64,000 nt of DNA from Chitinophaga filiformis (GTDB lineage Bacteria > Bacteroidota > Bacteroidia > Chitinophagales > Chitinophagaceae), in assembly GCF_023100805.1 (NCBI RefSeq), contig NZ_CP095855.1:1302001-1366000 (forward strand), read 5' to 3'. Position 1 is the stretch's first letter; every line of letters begins with the position of its first letter. The position numbers and the translations under genes were made by a program. The notes beneath the pieces were generated by a model. It had not been told where the DNA came from, made no database searches, and was given only the letters and a program-made list of their open reading frames with translations. Positions 19,419 through 28,791 of the stretch are shown piece by piece.

Positions 19419-20420
19419 ATGGATTACAAAGATTACACAGTAAGGGATTTTTTGCATGATGAGTTGTTCCGTAAATGGATCGAAAATCCGGACCACGGCA
19501 CTAAGCTTTTCTGGGAAACCTGGATGCGTGAAAACCCTGATCAACGTAATACCGTGGAGCAGGCCCGTGATGTACTGTTGCTGATAGGAACAGATGAGTA
19601 TACACCTACTGCAGAAGATCAGGCAGAAGTCTGGAGCAGGATTGCCTATACCATGCGGGAAGCTCCCCGAAAGACGCCTGTTTTTACAATGTGGCGCTAT
19701 GCCGCAGTTTTCCTGGGTCTACTTACTGCCGCCGCAGCCGGTTGGGTTTTCCTGCATCAGGGAAAAGCTGTTGAAACCACCTATGTCACAGCTTATGGTG
19801 AAACTAAGAGAATAGTATTGCCGGATAGCTCAATGGTGAGACTGAACGCTAACTCTACGCTCAGGTGCCGCATAGACAGGAATGGCCGGCGTGAAATATG
19901 GCTTGATGGAGAAGGGTTTTTCTCCGTTGTGCATGATAGTCACAATACGCCTTTCCTGGTGCATACTTCAGATGTAGACGTCCAGGTAATAGGTACCGAA
20001 TTTAACGTAAACACAAGAAGGGTGATGACGCGTGTGGTATTAAATAATGGAGCTGTACAGTTAAAACTGAATGGCGATGGGCAGGAAGATATTAAAATGA
20101 AGCCGGGTGAAATGGTGAGTTATTCTACTACCACCCATCAGATGTCCCGCAGGAATGTAAACCCTGCCGACTACAATGCATGGCTTGACAACATGTTGGT
20201 TTTTAATGAAACGCCTATCGCGGAAGTCGCCACAATATTACAGGAGAATCTGGGAATTAAATTGAATATAGAAGATCAGGAATTACAGAAAGAGTTATTT
20301 ACAGGTAGCATACCAATGTCGGATGTAGAAATATTTTTCAAAACTTTGTCTCGTTCCTTACATGTGGTTATCGAAAAAAAGGACAATAACAGTTATAGCA
20401 TCAGGAGAAAGAAAACCTAG
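19419..20420 (+). CDS. FecR family anti-sigma factor
   Basis: Inner-membrane anti-sigma regulator of 333 residues. An N-terminal cytoplasmic segment with W-x-NP-x8-W-x4 features (FRKWIENPDHGTKLFWETWMRENP) is followed by one membrane span (about 92-110, YAAVFLGLLTAAAAGWVFL) and the periplasmic FecR domain (VTAYGETKRIVLPDSSMVRLNANSTL; DVQVIGTEFNVNTR), ending in the DUF4974-like domain (VFNETPIAEVATILQENLGIKL). It would hold the upstream sigma factor inactive until the STN domain of the SusC partner contacts it. Confidence 0.93.
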   Translation: MDYKDYTVRDFLHDELFRKWIENPDHGTKLFWETWMRENPDQRNTVEQARDVLLLIGTDEYTPTAEDQAEVWSRIAYTMREAPRKTPVFTMWRYAAVFLGLLTAAAAGWVFLHQGKAVETTYVTAYGETKRIVLPDSSMVRLNANSTLRCRIDRNGRREIWLDGEGFFSVVHDSHNTPFLVHTSDVDVQVIGTEFNVNTRRVMTRVVLNNGAVQLKLNGDGQEDIKMKPGEMVSYSTTTHQMSRRNVNPADYNAWLDNMLVFNETPIAEVATILQENLGIKLNIEDQELQKELFTGSIPMSDVEIFFKTLSRSLHVVIEKKDNNSYSIRRKKT

Positions 20421-20464
20421 TCTAGTTTAGTTTATAAAAATCAACCAACCTTAATCTATTGCTT

Positions 20465-23400
20465 ATGCCTGGAAATTACTTTAGGTGTATGGGGAGTCGT
20501 GCTGCCCTTTTTTTACTATTGCCTGCCATGGGCTATGCAGGGGATAGGAACCATAATAGTCAACAGCAACAGCTGTTTTCGTCGACCAGTACTTCTCAGC
20601 ACGACGCCGGACGGCTATCGCTGAAAGAGGTCCTTGTTTCATTAGAGACCAGGTATAAAGTAAGAATTAACTACATCGGTCAGAATATCGGTAGCATTCA
20701 GACAGAAGCGCCTGCAGCGAAAGCAACATCGGAAAAATTCATACAGTACCTGAACCGCTTTCTGAAGCCACTGAAGCTGGAAGCGGAAGAGGCAGGGGCA
20801 AACGTGTATATTATATACAAACAGGAAGCACCGGCTCCTGCGCCAAAGCCTGTAGCGCCGGTCGAAAAAAAAGAAGCGGAGGAACAGCAAAAGCCGGTAA
20901 CAGTTACCATTAAGGGAACCGTTACAGATGACGCAGGTGTGGCGCTGCCAGGTGTAACGGTTGTTGTGAAGGGAACTTCCAATGGTGTACATACAAGCAA
21001 TGATGGTAAGTATGAACTGAAAAATGTTCCTGAAGACGCTCATATACTTTTCAGCTTCATCGGGTTTAAGTCACAGGAGATCGTGTTGAGAGGACAGACA
21101 GTGCTCAACATCCGCCTGAAGACAGATGTACAGGCAGTAAAAGATGTGGTGGTAACGGGTTACTATGAGATTAAAAAGGAAAGCTTTACAGGTATTGCCA
21201 CTGTATTGACAGCTGATGATGTGAAAAGAGTGAATCCTCAGAATGTGCTCAGCAGTCTGCAGGCCTATGACCCTTCCTTTAAACTTGTAGAAAATAATAT
21301 CCTGGGATCTAATCCTAACAGGATACCGAATATTAATGTAAGAGGTACAACGGCGCTTCCCAGTGCCGATGTTTCCAAGTTAACCAGGAACAGTATGCTG
21401 ACAGGTGTGACGAATCAGCCTACTTTTATATTAGATGGTTATGAAGTGAATGTACAAACCATCTTTGACCTTGATCCCAACAGGATCGCTTCCCTTACCT
21501 TGTTAAAAGATGCTGCCGCGACTGCTATCTACGGTTCCAGGGCAGCGAATGGTGTTGTGGTGATACGTACCAAGACGCCAAAGGAAGGGAAGCTCACAGT
21601 AAACTATGGTTATGAGATGACCGTGAATGCGCCTGATCTTTCTGACTATCATGTATTGAATGCCGCAGACAAACTGGAATATGAGCGCCTGGCAAAATTG
21701 TATGTGTCTGATGAAGTAAGCACCCCTCTTGATCTGGAAATGCAGTACTATCAAAAAAAGAAGAATGTACTGAGCGGGGTGAACACTTACTGGTTATCTC
21801 AGCCGCTGCAGGTAGATCTGGGACATAAGCATTCCCTGTATCTTGAAGGAGGAACCCCGGTTGTAAAATATGGTATTGATGTACGATATCAGACCAACAA
21901 CGGCGTGATGAAAGGCTCTTACAGAAAGCGTTACGGACTGGCCGCTTCCTTGTCTTATAATGTACAGAATAAGATACAGTTCAGGAACCAGATCTCCATA
22001 TCGCAGGTAGATGGAAGGGAGTCTCCTTACCGGGAGTTCTCAAACTATGTAAGAATGAATCCCTACTATCCGATGACGGATTCCACAGGCCGGCTGATGC
22101 GTGAAATAGATAAATGGAGTTACCGCACAGGAGCTGCGGCTTCACCAAAGACCGACCCTGTATTGAACCCGCTGTATGAAGCTACTACGGGAAGCGTTGA
22201 GAAATCTGAATATGTGGAATTCATGGACGCTTTTTCCGGTGAGTGGACCATTAATCCTGCATTGAGATTAAGAGGACAGATCAGTCTTACGAAAAGAAGA
22301 TCTACGGCCGATAAGTTTGTATCGCCTCTGAGTAACGAATACTATACTGTGACCGGCGATGGACTGAAGGATCGCGGTAAATACACCTTTTCCGATGAAG
22401 ATTTCTGGCAGGCAGATGGAAGTCTGACGCTAAGCTACTCAAAGCAGATCCGTCAAAGCTTCCTCAACTTTTCACTGGCTACCAATATTCAAAACAGGTC
22501 TAATGACAGGAAAACATTCGTGGCACAGGGTTTTTCCAATGACAGGTTTTCCCAGATAGGATTTGCACGCCGTTATGAAATAGATGGCTCTCCCGATGGC
22601 GAATTTGCCCAGGACAGGCTGGTAGGTTCTTTCCTTTATGCCAACTATTCCTATAAGAACAAATTTCTGATGGATGGTACTATTCGCCTGGATGGTTCTT
22701 CCAAGTTCGGTACTGATTCAAGGATGGCCAGCTTCTGGTCTTACGGTATCGGGTATAATGTTCATAATGAAAAGTTTATTAACCGCAATGTGATCTCCCA
22801 GCTTACATTAAGGGCCACTACCGGTATAACCGGCGACGTATCTTTCCCGTCCTATTTATCCAATACCACTTACCAGTATTACAGCAATGACTGGTATTCT
22901 ACAGGCGTGGGTGCCATATTCAAGGCATATGGCAACTCAGCACTGAAATGGCAGCGTACAAAGAACTATGATGCCAGCGTTGAACTCGACCTGTTCAACG
23001 GAAGGATTTATGTTAATCCACGTTACTACTATAAATTAACCAAAGACCTGCTGGCGGATATCATTGTACCTCCGTCTGCCGGTTTTACTGAATACAAAGC
23101 CAACCTGGGTGAAATGATCAACAGGGGCTTCGAGTTAACTATTCGCAGCACTGTACTGAGAGGAAAGGACTGGTCTTTCAACATGTTTGCTAACCTGGTA
23201 ACGAATAAGAATAAGATCACCAAGATCTCCAACGCGCTGAAAAGTTACAACGATAAGGTGGATGATAAACAGGAGTCTGATGCTAACCTGAATTCTGTTC
23301 CATTACTGCGCTTTAAAGAAGGCGAATCCCTCAACACTATTTATGCTGTAAGATCACTGGGAATTGATCCCGAAAATGGTAAAGAGATCTTCGTTAAAAA

Positions 23401-23911
23401 AGACGGCACTTATACACATACCTATAGTGTGAAAGACCAGGTGCCCGTAGGAGATATGACAACGAAGGTAGAAGGCACGTTCGGTGCCGGTATGTACTAT
23501 AGGAACTGGATAGCAGAAGTAAGGTTCTATGGCAAAGGAGGCGGGGACCTTTATAATCAGACCCTGGTAGACCGTGTGGAGAATGCCGATCCCCGTTACA
23601 ATGTTGACCAGCGTGTACTGGATTCCCGCTGGAAGAACCCGGGCGATCACGCATTGTATAAAGACATAGCAGATCACGGTTCTACCCGTACATCTTCCCG
23701 TTTTGTGCAACGTGACAATGTAATAGAACTGAGATCAGTCTATCTCGCTTACAATGTTCCCTCGTCAGTGGCCAGACGTTATAAAATGAACAATCTGCGT
23801 TGCGCACTGAACCTGAATGATGTGTGGCGAACCTCCACCATACAGGCAGAAAGAGGTATTGATTATCCGTTTGCGAGAACATTCACCTTCTCATTATCCA
23901 CTCAGTTCTAA
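20465..23911 (+). CDS. SusC/RagA-family TonB-dependent receptor with STN signalling domain
   Basis: Outer-membrane TonB-dependent transporter of 1148 residues. In order: signal peptide; STN domain (LSLKEVLVSLETRYKVRINY, about 55-115); a Pro/Glu-rich linker; a carboxypeptidase-regulatory-like domain (VTIKGTVTDDAGVALPGVTV, about 148-225); plug with ITVLLKDAAATAIYGSRAANGVV-like sequence (LLKDAAATAIYGSRAANGVV); and the 22-strand barrel ending TFTFSLSTQF. The STN domain shows it signals to the FecR/sigma pair upstream. ATG at 20465 is preferred over the TTG two codons earlier. The substrate, probably an oligosaccharide or peptide, cannot be determined because no degradative enzyme is linked. Confidence 0.95.
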   Translation: MPGNYFRCMGSRAALFLLLPAMGYAGDRNHNSQQQQLFSSTSTSQHDAGRLSLKEVLVSLETRYKVRINYIGQNIGSIQTEAPAAKATSEKFIQYLNRFLKPLKLEAEEAGANVYIIYKQEAPAPAPKPVAPVEKKEAEEQQKPVTVTIKGTVTDDAGVALPGVTVVVKGTSNGVHTSNDGKYELKNVPEDAHILFSFIGFKSQEIVLRGQTVLNIRLKTDVQAVKDVVVTGYYEIKKESFTGIATVLTADDVKRVNPQNVLSSLQAYDPSFKLVENNILGSNPNRIPNINVRGTTALPSADVSKLTRNSMLTGVTNQPTFILDGYEVNVQTIFDLDPNRIASLTLLKDAAATAIYGSRAANGVVVIRTKTPKEGKLTVNYGYEMTVNAPDLSDYHVLNAADKLEYERLAKLYVSDEVSTPLDLEMQYYQKKKNVLSGVNTYWLSQPLQVDLGHKHSLYLEGGTPVVKYGIDVRYQTNNGVMKGSYRKRYGLAASLSYNVQNKIQFRNQISISQVDGRESPYREFSNYVRMNPYYPMTDSTGRLMREIDKWSYRTGAAASPKTDPVLNPLYEATTGSVEKSEYVEFMDAFSGEWTINPALRLRGQISLTKRRSTADKFVSPLSNEYYTVTGDGLKDRGKYTFSDEDFWQADGSLTLSYSKQIRQSFLNFSLATNIQNRSNDRKTFVAQGFSNDRFSQIGFARRYEIDGSPDGEFAQDRLVGSFLYANYSYKNKFLMDGTIRLDGSSKFGTDSRMASFWSYGIGYNVHNEKFINRNVISQLTLRATTGITGDVSFPSYLSNTTYQYYSNDWYSTGVGAIFKAYGNSALKWQRTKNYDASVELDLFNGRIYVNPRYYYKLTKDLLADIIVPPSAGFTEYKANLGEMINRGFELTIRSTVLRGKDWSFNMFANLVTNKNKITKISNALKSYNDKVDDKQESDANLNSVPLLRFKEGESLNTIYAVRSLGIDPENGKEIFVKKDGTYTHTYSVKDQVPVGDMTTKVEGTFGAGMYYRNWIAEVRFYGKGGGDLYNQTLVDRVENADPRYNVDQRVLDSRWKNPGDHALYKDIADHGSTRTSSRFVQRDNVIELRSVYLAYNVPSSVARRYKMNNLRCALNLNDVWRTSTIQAERGIDYPFARTFTFSLSTQF

Positions 23912-23922
23912 AAAGAAACAAG

Positions 23923-25386
23923 ATGAAGAAATATTACTTACTCATAATACTGGTGGCGGGCCTTGTTTCGTGTAAGAAATGGCTGGATGTAACACCACAA
24001 TCTGAAATAGCACAGGGCGTGCTGTTCAGCTCACAGGCGGGTTTCGAAGAGGCGTTGAATGGTGTATACAGCCGTTGTGCGAGAGAAGATAGTTATGGCA
24101 AAGAGATCACCTGTGGTTTCCTCGATGTGCTGGCACAGAACTATGTTATCACAAGCAAGGATCCGCAAGGCTATAAGCAGACATCAATTTACAATTATGA
24201 TGATGACCTTTTTATCAACAGGAGGGACGATGCATGGAAAGCGTTGTATGCGGCAATTGCCAACAGCAATCTGATATTGTCGCATATAGACGCGAAAAAG
24301 AGTGTTTTCACAGGCAGGGAATACGAACTGATAAAGGGCGAGGCGCTGGCATTGCGCGCCTATCTTCATTTTGACCTGCTGCGCTTATTTGGTCCTTCTT
24401 ATGTAAGTGATCCAAGTGCACTGGCTATTCCCTACGTAACAGACTTTACCAATAAGATAACACCGATGTCGACCGTAAAGGGTGTGCTGGATACCGCCAT
24501 TCTTGACCTGATGGCGGCTAAAGAGTTATTGAAAGTGTCTGATCCTATTCTGGACGCAGGGTATAAGGTAGGGTATCCGGTAAAAGATTCCAGCACGGAA
24601 GAAAACGGCCCGCTGTTCCTGCAGAATCGCCGTCATCGGATGAACTACTATGCTGTGTGCGGAGAGCTGGCCCGCATATATCTGTACAAAGGAGATAAGG
24701 CAAACGCACTCGCCAATGCACTGGAAGTGATCAACTCGAATAAATTCCCATGGACACGTCAGAATGATTTTCTTAATCCCAATGATGAAAAGAAAGACCG
24801 CATCCTGTACAGGGAACTGGTATTTGGATGGTATATTCCAAATGCGTCCGGTGCAATAAATGGGCGTTTCCGCGACGGAGAGAATGCTTTGTTTATTACG
24901 TCCGTAGAAGGACAGAATATTTATGAAACAGGCAGTGTTGGTGGTGAGGATTTTCGTTATAAGCAATGGTTCAGTGAACAGAGCGGGGGATTGGGTATCC
25001 GTATGCAGCTGGAGAAATATTACAGGGACGGCGACGCCAATATTCATTACCAGATGGCGCCTGCACTGCGTTTAAGCGAGATATACTACATCGCTGCAGA
25101 ATGCACTTTTGATACCGACCCGGTAAAGGCGTGGGGATACTTTAACACTGTTAGGTTCTACAGGGGCATTGGTACCGCTATCACCAACCAGCCGTCTAAG
25201 GATGTGTTCATGACGGAACTGGTGAAAGAATGCCGGAAAGAATTTTATGGAGAAGGACAGATCTTCTATATGTATAAACGTTTGAACAGACCGGTTACCG
25301 GACTGGCGGGCGCCAGTTATGCCGCTACGAACAGGATGTTTGTACTGCCACTGCCAGACGACGAAATCCAATTTGGTAACAGATAA
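23923..25386 (+). CDS. SusD/RagB-family outer-membrane lipoprotein
   Basis: Surface lipoprotein that caps its SusC partner and captures substrate. Lipobox VAGLVSC near residue 17, then the SusD-type N-terminus KKWLDVTPQSEIAQGVLFSSQAGFEEALNGVY, the TPR-like helices LIKGEALALRAYLHFDLLRLFGP, and the C-terminal RLSEIYYIAAEC and ECRKEFYGEGQIFYMYKRLN segments, all typical of RagB/SusD. The 487 residues are full length. It begins 11 bp after the SusC stop and is followed by DUF4843 and PKD-like lipoproteins. Confidence 0.95.
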   Translation: MKKYYLLIILVAGLVSCKKWLDVTPQSEIAQGVLFSSQAGFEEALNGVYSRCAREDSYGKEITCGFLDVLAQNYVITSKDPQGYKQTSIYNYDDDLFINRRDDAWKALYAAIANSNLILSHIDAKKSVFTGREYELIKGEALALRAYLHFDLLRLFGPSYVSDPSALAIPYVTDFTNKITPMSTVKGVLDTAILDLMAAKELLKVSDPILDAGYKVGYPVKDSSTEENGPLFLQNRRHRMNYYAVCGELARIYLYKGDKANALANALEVINSNKFPWTRQNDFLNPNDEKKDRILYRELVFGWYIPNASGAINGRFRDGENALFITSVEGQNIYETGSVGGEDFRYKQWFSEQSGGLGIRMQLEKYYRDGDANIHYQMAPALRLSEIYYIAAECTFDTDPVKAWGYFNTVRFYRGIGTAITNQPSKDVFMTELVKECRKEFYGEGQIFYMYKRLNRPVTGLAGASYAATNRMFVLPLPDDEIQFGNR

Positions 25387-25402
25387 TAAAACCTACGGCC
25401 AG

Positions 25403-26233
25403 ATGAAAAAATATATTCTATTCGGTGTTCTTTGCTGTATGGTATGTCTTGCCTGCAAGAAAGAAGCAACGCCTTTATTCAATACTACAGAGAATGTCTA
25501 TTTTGATTTTATACCCGATGAGGATGACGACAAAACAGATAGCCTTCTTTATTCTTTTGCTTATTTCCCCGACAAAGGAGAAGATACGGTATTTATCCCG
25601 GTGAGGATATCAGGTTTTCGTGTGAAGAAGGAACGGACCTTCATAGTAAAAACTGTAGATAGCAGTACAACTGCAATTGCAAATGTTCATTATGTTCCTT
25701 TAAAGGATAAATATATAATGGCCGCAGACTCGGGCATATGTATGGTGCCCCTGATCCTGCTGAATAAGGATACCCTGCTGAAAACAAAAACGCTGACCAT
25801 CGGGCTTACGCTACAGCCAACGGAAGATCTGGGAGTAGCTTTCACCTTGCAGAATAAAGGCATTGTGAAGTTCTCCAACCGATTAGAGAAGCCAAGCTGG
25901 TGGAATGCCTGGGCGAGTGAACTGGGTGAATACTCCAGGGTAAAGCACGAATTGTTTATCAGGGTATCGGGTACTACTGAACTCGGTACTAATTTCCAGG
26001 ATTTCAATATAATACCTAAAGCATTATATCATACAAGGCGATTCAAATCTTTCTTGCTGGATCCGTTTAAATGGGTGCAGCAATATCCGGAAGAAGGATA
26101 TGTGATTACGATGGAAGCAGATGGATATTATTACTTCTACAGTAGTAAGAATCCCGATATCAAATACCGCCTGGAAAAGAATCCTGATGATGGCCGGTAT
26201 TATTTCAAGGATGAAAATGGTAACCGGGTCTAA
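25403..26233 (+). CDS. DUF4843 surface lipoprotein
   Basis: A 276-residue lipoprotein: signal peptide with lipobox VCLAC, then a sequence typical of the DUF4843 family found after SusD genes (ENVYFDFIPDEDDDKTDSLLYSFAYFPDK; TVFIPVRISG; DSGICMVPLILLNKD). The open frame extends back to 25319 inside susD, but the ATG at 25403 gives the signal peptide. Members are thought to bind the substrate of the neighbouring SusCD transporter at the cell surface; direct evidence is limited. Confidence 0.85.
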   Translation: MKKYILFGVLCCMVCLACKKEATPLFNTTENVYFDFIPDEDDDKTDSLLYSFAYFPDKGEDTVFIPVRISGFRVKKERTFIVKTVDSSTTAIANVHYVPLKDKYIMAADSGICMVPLILLNKDTLLKTKTLTIGLTLQPTEDLGVAFTLQNKGIVKFSNRLEKPSWWNAWASELGEYSRVKHELFIRVSGTTELGTNFQDFNIIPKALYHTRRFKSFLLDPFKWVQQYPEEGYVITMEADGYYYFYSSKNPDIKYRLEKNPDDGRYYFKDENGNRV

Positions 26234-26248
26234 GTTAAATCCTATACA

Positions 26249-27664
26249 ATGAAAAGAACATATCTATATATACTGATAGCCTTGCTGGCTCCCTTTCTTT
26301 CGGCATGCTTCAAAGACAAAGGGAATTATGATTATATAAAACTGGGAGAACCTGTTGTTTCCGGTCTGGACACATTATACACTGTGTTTACCGGAGATAG
26401 CCTGATCATATCTCCTAAAATAGTGTTGCCCGAGGGAAGGACTGATCTGACCTGTTACTGGAAAATAGATATTCCCGAAGAAGCACGTTCTGACGACTAT
26501 CAGGGACCAGCACTAAAAATAGTTTACGGCCTTGGAGCCAAAAGGTACAGTGCTTTGTTGATCGTGAGAGATAACGGGACTGGTATGCAGTATTATTACA
26601 AATTTGTCGTTAGCGGTAAAACTGCATTTACTACGGGAACACTTGTATTGACGGACGACGGCGGTCAGGCAAAATTATCTTTCATTAAACCGGACGGTAA
26701 AGTACAGGCTGATCTTTATTCCTCAATTAACGGAGAGAACATTGGAACAAATCCCTTGCAGATCATTCCATTAAGGAATACCAGTTATATGAATGTAAAT
26801 TCCGCCTACTGGATTGTTTGTGGCGATGCTACGCATCCTGCAGTGGAAATTAACAGTGATGACCTGAAACGAATGAAGTACCTGAAAGAGAACTTTTACG
26901 ATCCTCCCGGCGAACTTCTTCCGAGTTATTTCCAGCGCCTGCTTAACGGAACTACCACTGCGGTGATGAATGACAGACTTTATGTAGGTACCACCGAGAC
27001 AGCACCATTTGGTACTTATTATGGCTACTTCAGTAATCCTGTACCGGGCAATTACAACCTGGCCCCTGACCTGATCTATGCCTATACAAATGACGGTGCA
27101 TATTATCTCGGATTTGATAAGGTAAAAAAATGTTTCCTGCGCTTTGACCCGACCACCTTTTTCGGAACAGAATACATCCAGGAAGATTCACTCTTCAACC
27201 CAAAGAACCTGAAGATGGATCTGCTGGAGATGGAGAAGATCACAGAAAATGACATGTATGCATTTTGTGACAGCAGCGGACAGACTTATGAGTTGAAGTT
27301 CGGTCTGGATTTTCTGAAAGGGAATTCGCGTTTCAAAACGAACTATAAACGCAAATTTAAAGGCGATAGTCTGCTCACTGCTCAAACCAAATGGCAATCG
27401 TCTCCGGTAGGTACGTTCTACTTCACTTCGAACGACAAGATCTACCGTTATAATCCAATTAACCAGGAGTTGAAACAGCTGGAAGCCAATTTCGGCGGAA
27501 AGCAGGTAACAATGATAAAGATACAGGAAGACGGCAATAAGCTGATTGCAGGTACGGAAAGCAGCGTTTATACACTTGATATCAGCACCGGAAAATATGG
27601 TAATATACTCAGTCAGGTAGATGGCCTGCCGGGAAAAGTAATTGATGTCTTCGTCAGACAATAA
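26249..27664 (+). CDS. PKD-like family surface lipoprotein
   Basis: A 471-residue lipoprotein with lipobox LSAC, followed by KDKGNYDYIKLGEPVVSGL, the start shared by the PKD-like lipoproteins that accompany DUF4843 and SusCD genes. The N-terminal half is Ig/PKD-like beta sandwich; the C-terminal half looks like repeated beta blades (YLGFDKVKKCFLRFDP, FYFTSNDKIYRYNP, KLIAGTESSVYTLDIS). It is the last gene of the operon, before a strong terminator. Presumed substrate binding outside the cell. Confidence 0.8.
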   Translation: MKRTYLYILIALLAPFLSACFKDKGNYDYIKLGEPVVSGLDTLYTVFTGDSLIISPKIVLPEGRTDLTCYWKIDIPEEARSDDYQGPALKIVYGLGAKRYSALLIVRDNGTGMQYYYKFVVSGKTAFTTGTLVLTDDGGQAKLSFIKPDGKVQADLYSSINGENIGTNPLQIIPLRNTSYMNVNSAYWIVCGDATHPAVEINSDDLKRMKYLKENFYDPPGELLPSYFQRLLNGTTTAVMNDRLYVGTTETAPFGTYYGYFSNPVPGNYNLAPDLIYAYTNDGAYYLGFDKVKKCFLRFDPTTFFGTEYIQEDSLFNPKNLKMDLLEMEKITENDMYAFCDSSGQTYELKFGLDFLKGNSRFKTNYKRKFKGDSLLTAQTKWQSSPVGTFYFTSNDKIYRYNPINQELKQLEANFGGKQVTMIKIQEDGNKLIAGTESSVYTLDISTGKYGNILSQVDGLPGKVIDVFVRQ

Positions 27665-27718
27665 CACTTTTTATCCTATCCTATTAAACCTACTTAACCA
27701 ACCATTAACCCTACAACC

Positions 27719-27750
27719 AAAAGCCCCGCGATGCTTTTCGCGGGGCTTTG
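27719..27750 (+). terminator. Terminator of the SusCD operon
   Basis: Inverted repeat AAAGCCCCGCGA / TCGCGGGGCTTT with a small loop and a TTGTTATT tail, about 55 bp after the PKD-like gene. It also lies just before the stop of the minus-strand lipoprotein gene, so may act for both. Confidence 0.88.
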
Positions 27751-27774
27751 TTATTCCGGTGCTGCCGGTTGTGA

Positions 27775-28248
27775 TTATTTACAAACGCCTTTTACGAGAG
27801 GAGCGTCTTCAAACTTCAGCTTGCTTGGATCTTTGTCAAACACAGGAACACCCTGGCTATCAAAAGAAGATGGAATCGCTTCAAATACCTGCTTGTTGTC
27901 CACTTTAAATATTACAGGCCTTTTGCTGATAGTGCCCTCACTCATAAAGTTGTATTCAGCCTTAATGATATTGTCAGCAATGGAGCCTTTGATAAGGCCA
28001 ACATTTTCGTCCTTTTCGAACAGGTGATACTCCAGTCGTCCGTAAATTGTATCCTTCTTAATTTCAAACTCAAGATAGGTTGTATCCTTTCCGGAAATCT
28101 TCGTGTAACAAGGGCGGTCTGCTGTCTCTGCCGGCGCTGTGACAGTTGCGGTACTGGTGTCCTGCACTGCTGTTTCAGATGTATTGCTGGCCGGTGGCTG
28201 ACAACTGAACATCGTTAATAAGGCTGCAGCTACAAAATATGGTTTCAT
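27775..28248 (-). CDS. Hypothetical lipoprotein
   Basis: A 157-residue lipoprotein: signal peptide AAALLTMFSC with lipid Cys16, a Ser/Thr/Ala-rich tether to about residue 48, then a compact beta-rich domain (CYTKISGKDTTYLEFEIKKDTIYGRLEYHLFEKD...). Similar small lipoproteins, in which YGRLEYHLFEKD reports a kind of bounded beta barrel, occur in Chitinophagaceae, but no function is known. Not obviously linked to its neighbours. Confidence 0.7.
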   Translation of the reverse strand: MKPYFVAAALLTMFSCQPPASNTSETAVQDTSTATVTAPAETADRPCYTKISGKDTTYLEFEIKKDTIYGRLEYHLFEKDENVGLIKGSIADNIIKAEYNFMSEGTISKRPVIFKVDNKQVFEAIPSSFDSQGVPVFDKDPSKLKFEDAPLVKGVCK

Positions 28249-28290
28249 GTAACAAGTTTTGCCTTATAGAACGAATAGTGTGCCAGTAAG

Positions 28291-28689
28291 TTACTTTCCC
28301 CAGAAATTATCTTCCTGTGCAATGTCTGACGAATAAATCCTGGCCTTTACGATCCGGCCACCTGTCACGGTATACACGTCGGTGTTATCCACATCGAGTT
28401 GCTGACCTCCCGGTTTCGTGGCGGTCCAGCGAATGAGGCAAGCTACGCTGTTGCCATTCGTGGTGATGGATCTGATCTCGGCCAGCCTGAGGGTATTGCC
28501 GGTTACTTCAAACATTCCGCCTACCATCTGGAAGACTTCAGTAACATTTTTCTTAACACCTGAGAAACGGTTATTGCCAGGTTGGTCCCATTCGATAGCG
28601 GTGTCCAGTAATGCAGCAAGTGTTTGGTTGTCGCCTTGTTGTACTGCGGTCAGAAATTGGGTAACTACTTGTTTAGCCTGATTTTCCAT
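28291..28689 (-). CDS. SnoaL-like / NTF2-fold protein
   Basis: A 132-residue cytoplasmic protein with the NTF2-like pattern: helix QVVTQFLTAVQQGDNQTLAALLDTAIEWDQPG, then strands ending DVYTVTGGRIVKARIYS. SnoaL-like proteins form cone-shaped dimers that act as isomerases, dehydratases or ligand-binding proteins. It is divergent from an AraC-type regulator gene 102 bp away, which suggests that the regulator controls it. Substrate unknown. Confidence 0.75.
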   Translation of the reverse strand: MENQAKQVVTQFLTAVQQGDNQTLAALLDTAIEWDQPGNNRFSGVKKNVTEVFQMVGGMFEVTGNTLRLAEIRSITTNGNSVACLIRWTATKPGGQQLDVDNTDVYTVTGGRIVKARIYSSDIAQEDNFWGK

Positions 28690-28791
28690 ATTGTTTGTTT
28701 TTATGGGTGATTTGTTATTGCAAAACTATTTCCCGTACGCCGGGGCATTATTATCTTTATACGACAAACAATTACCATTTGACGACATGTT

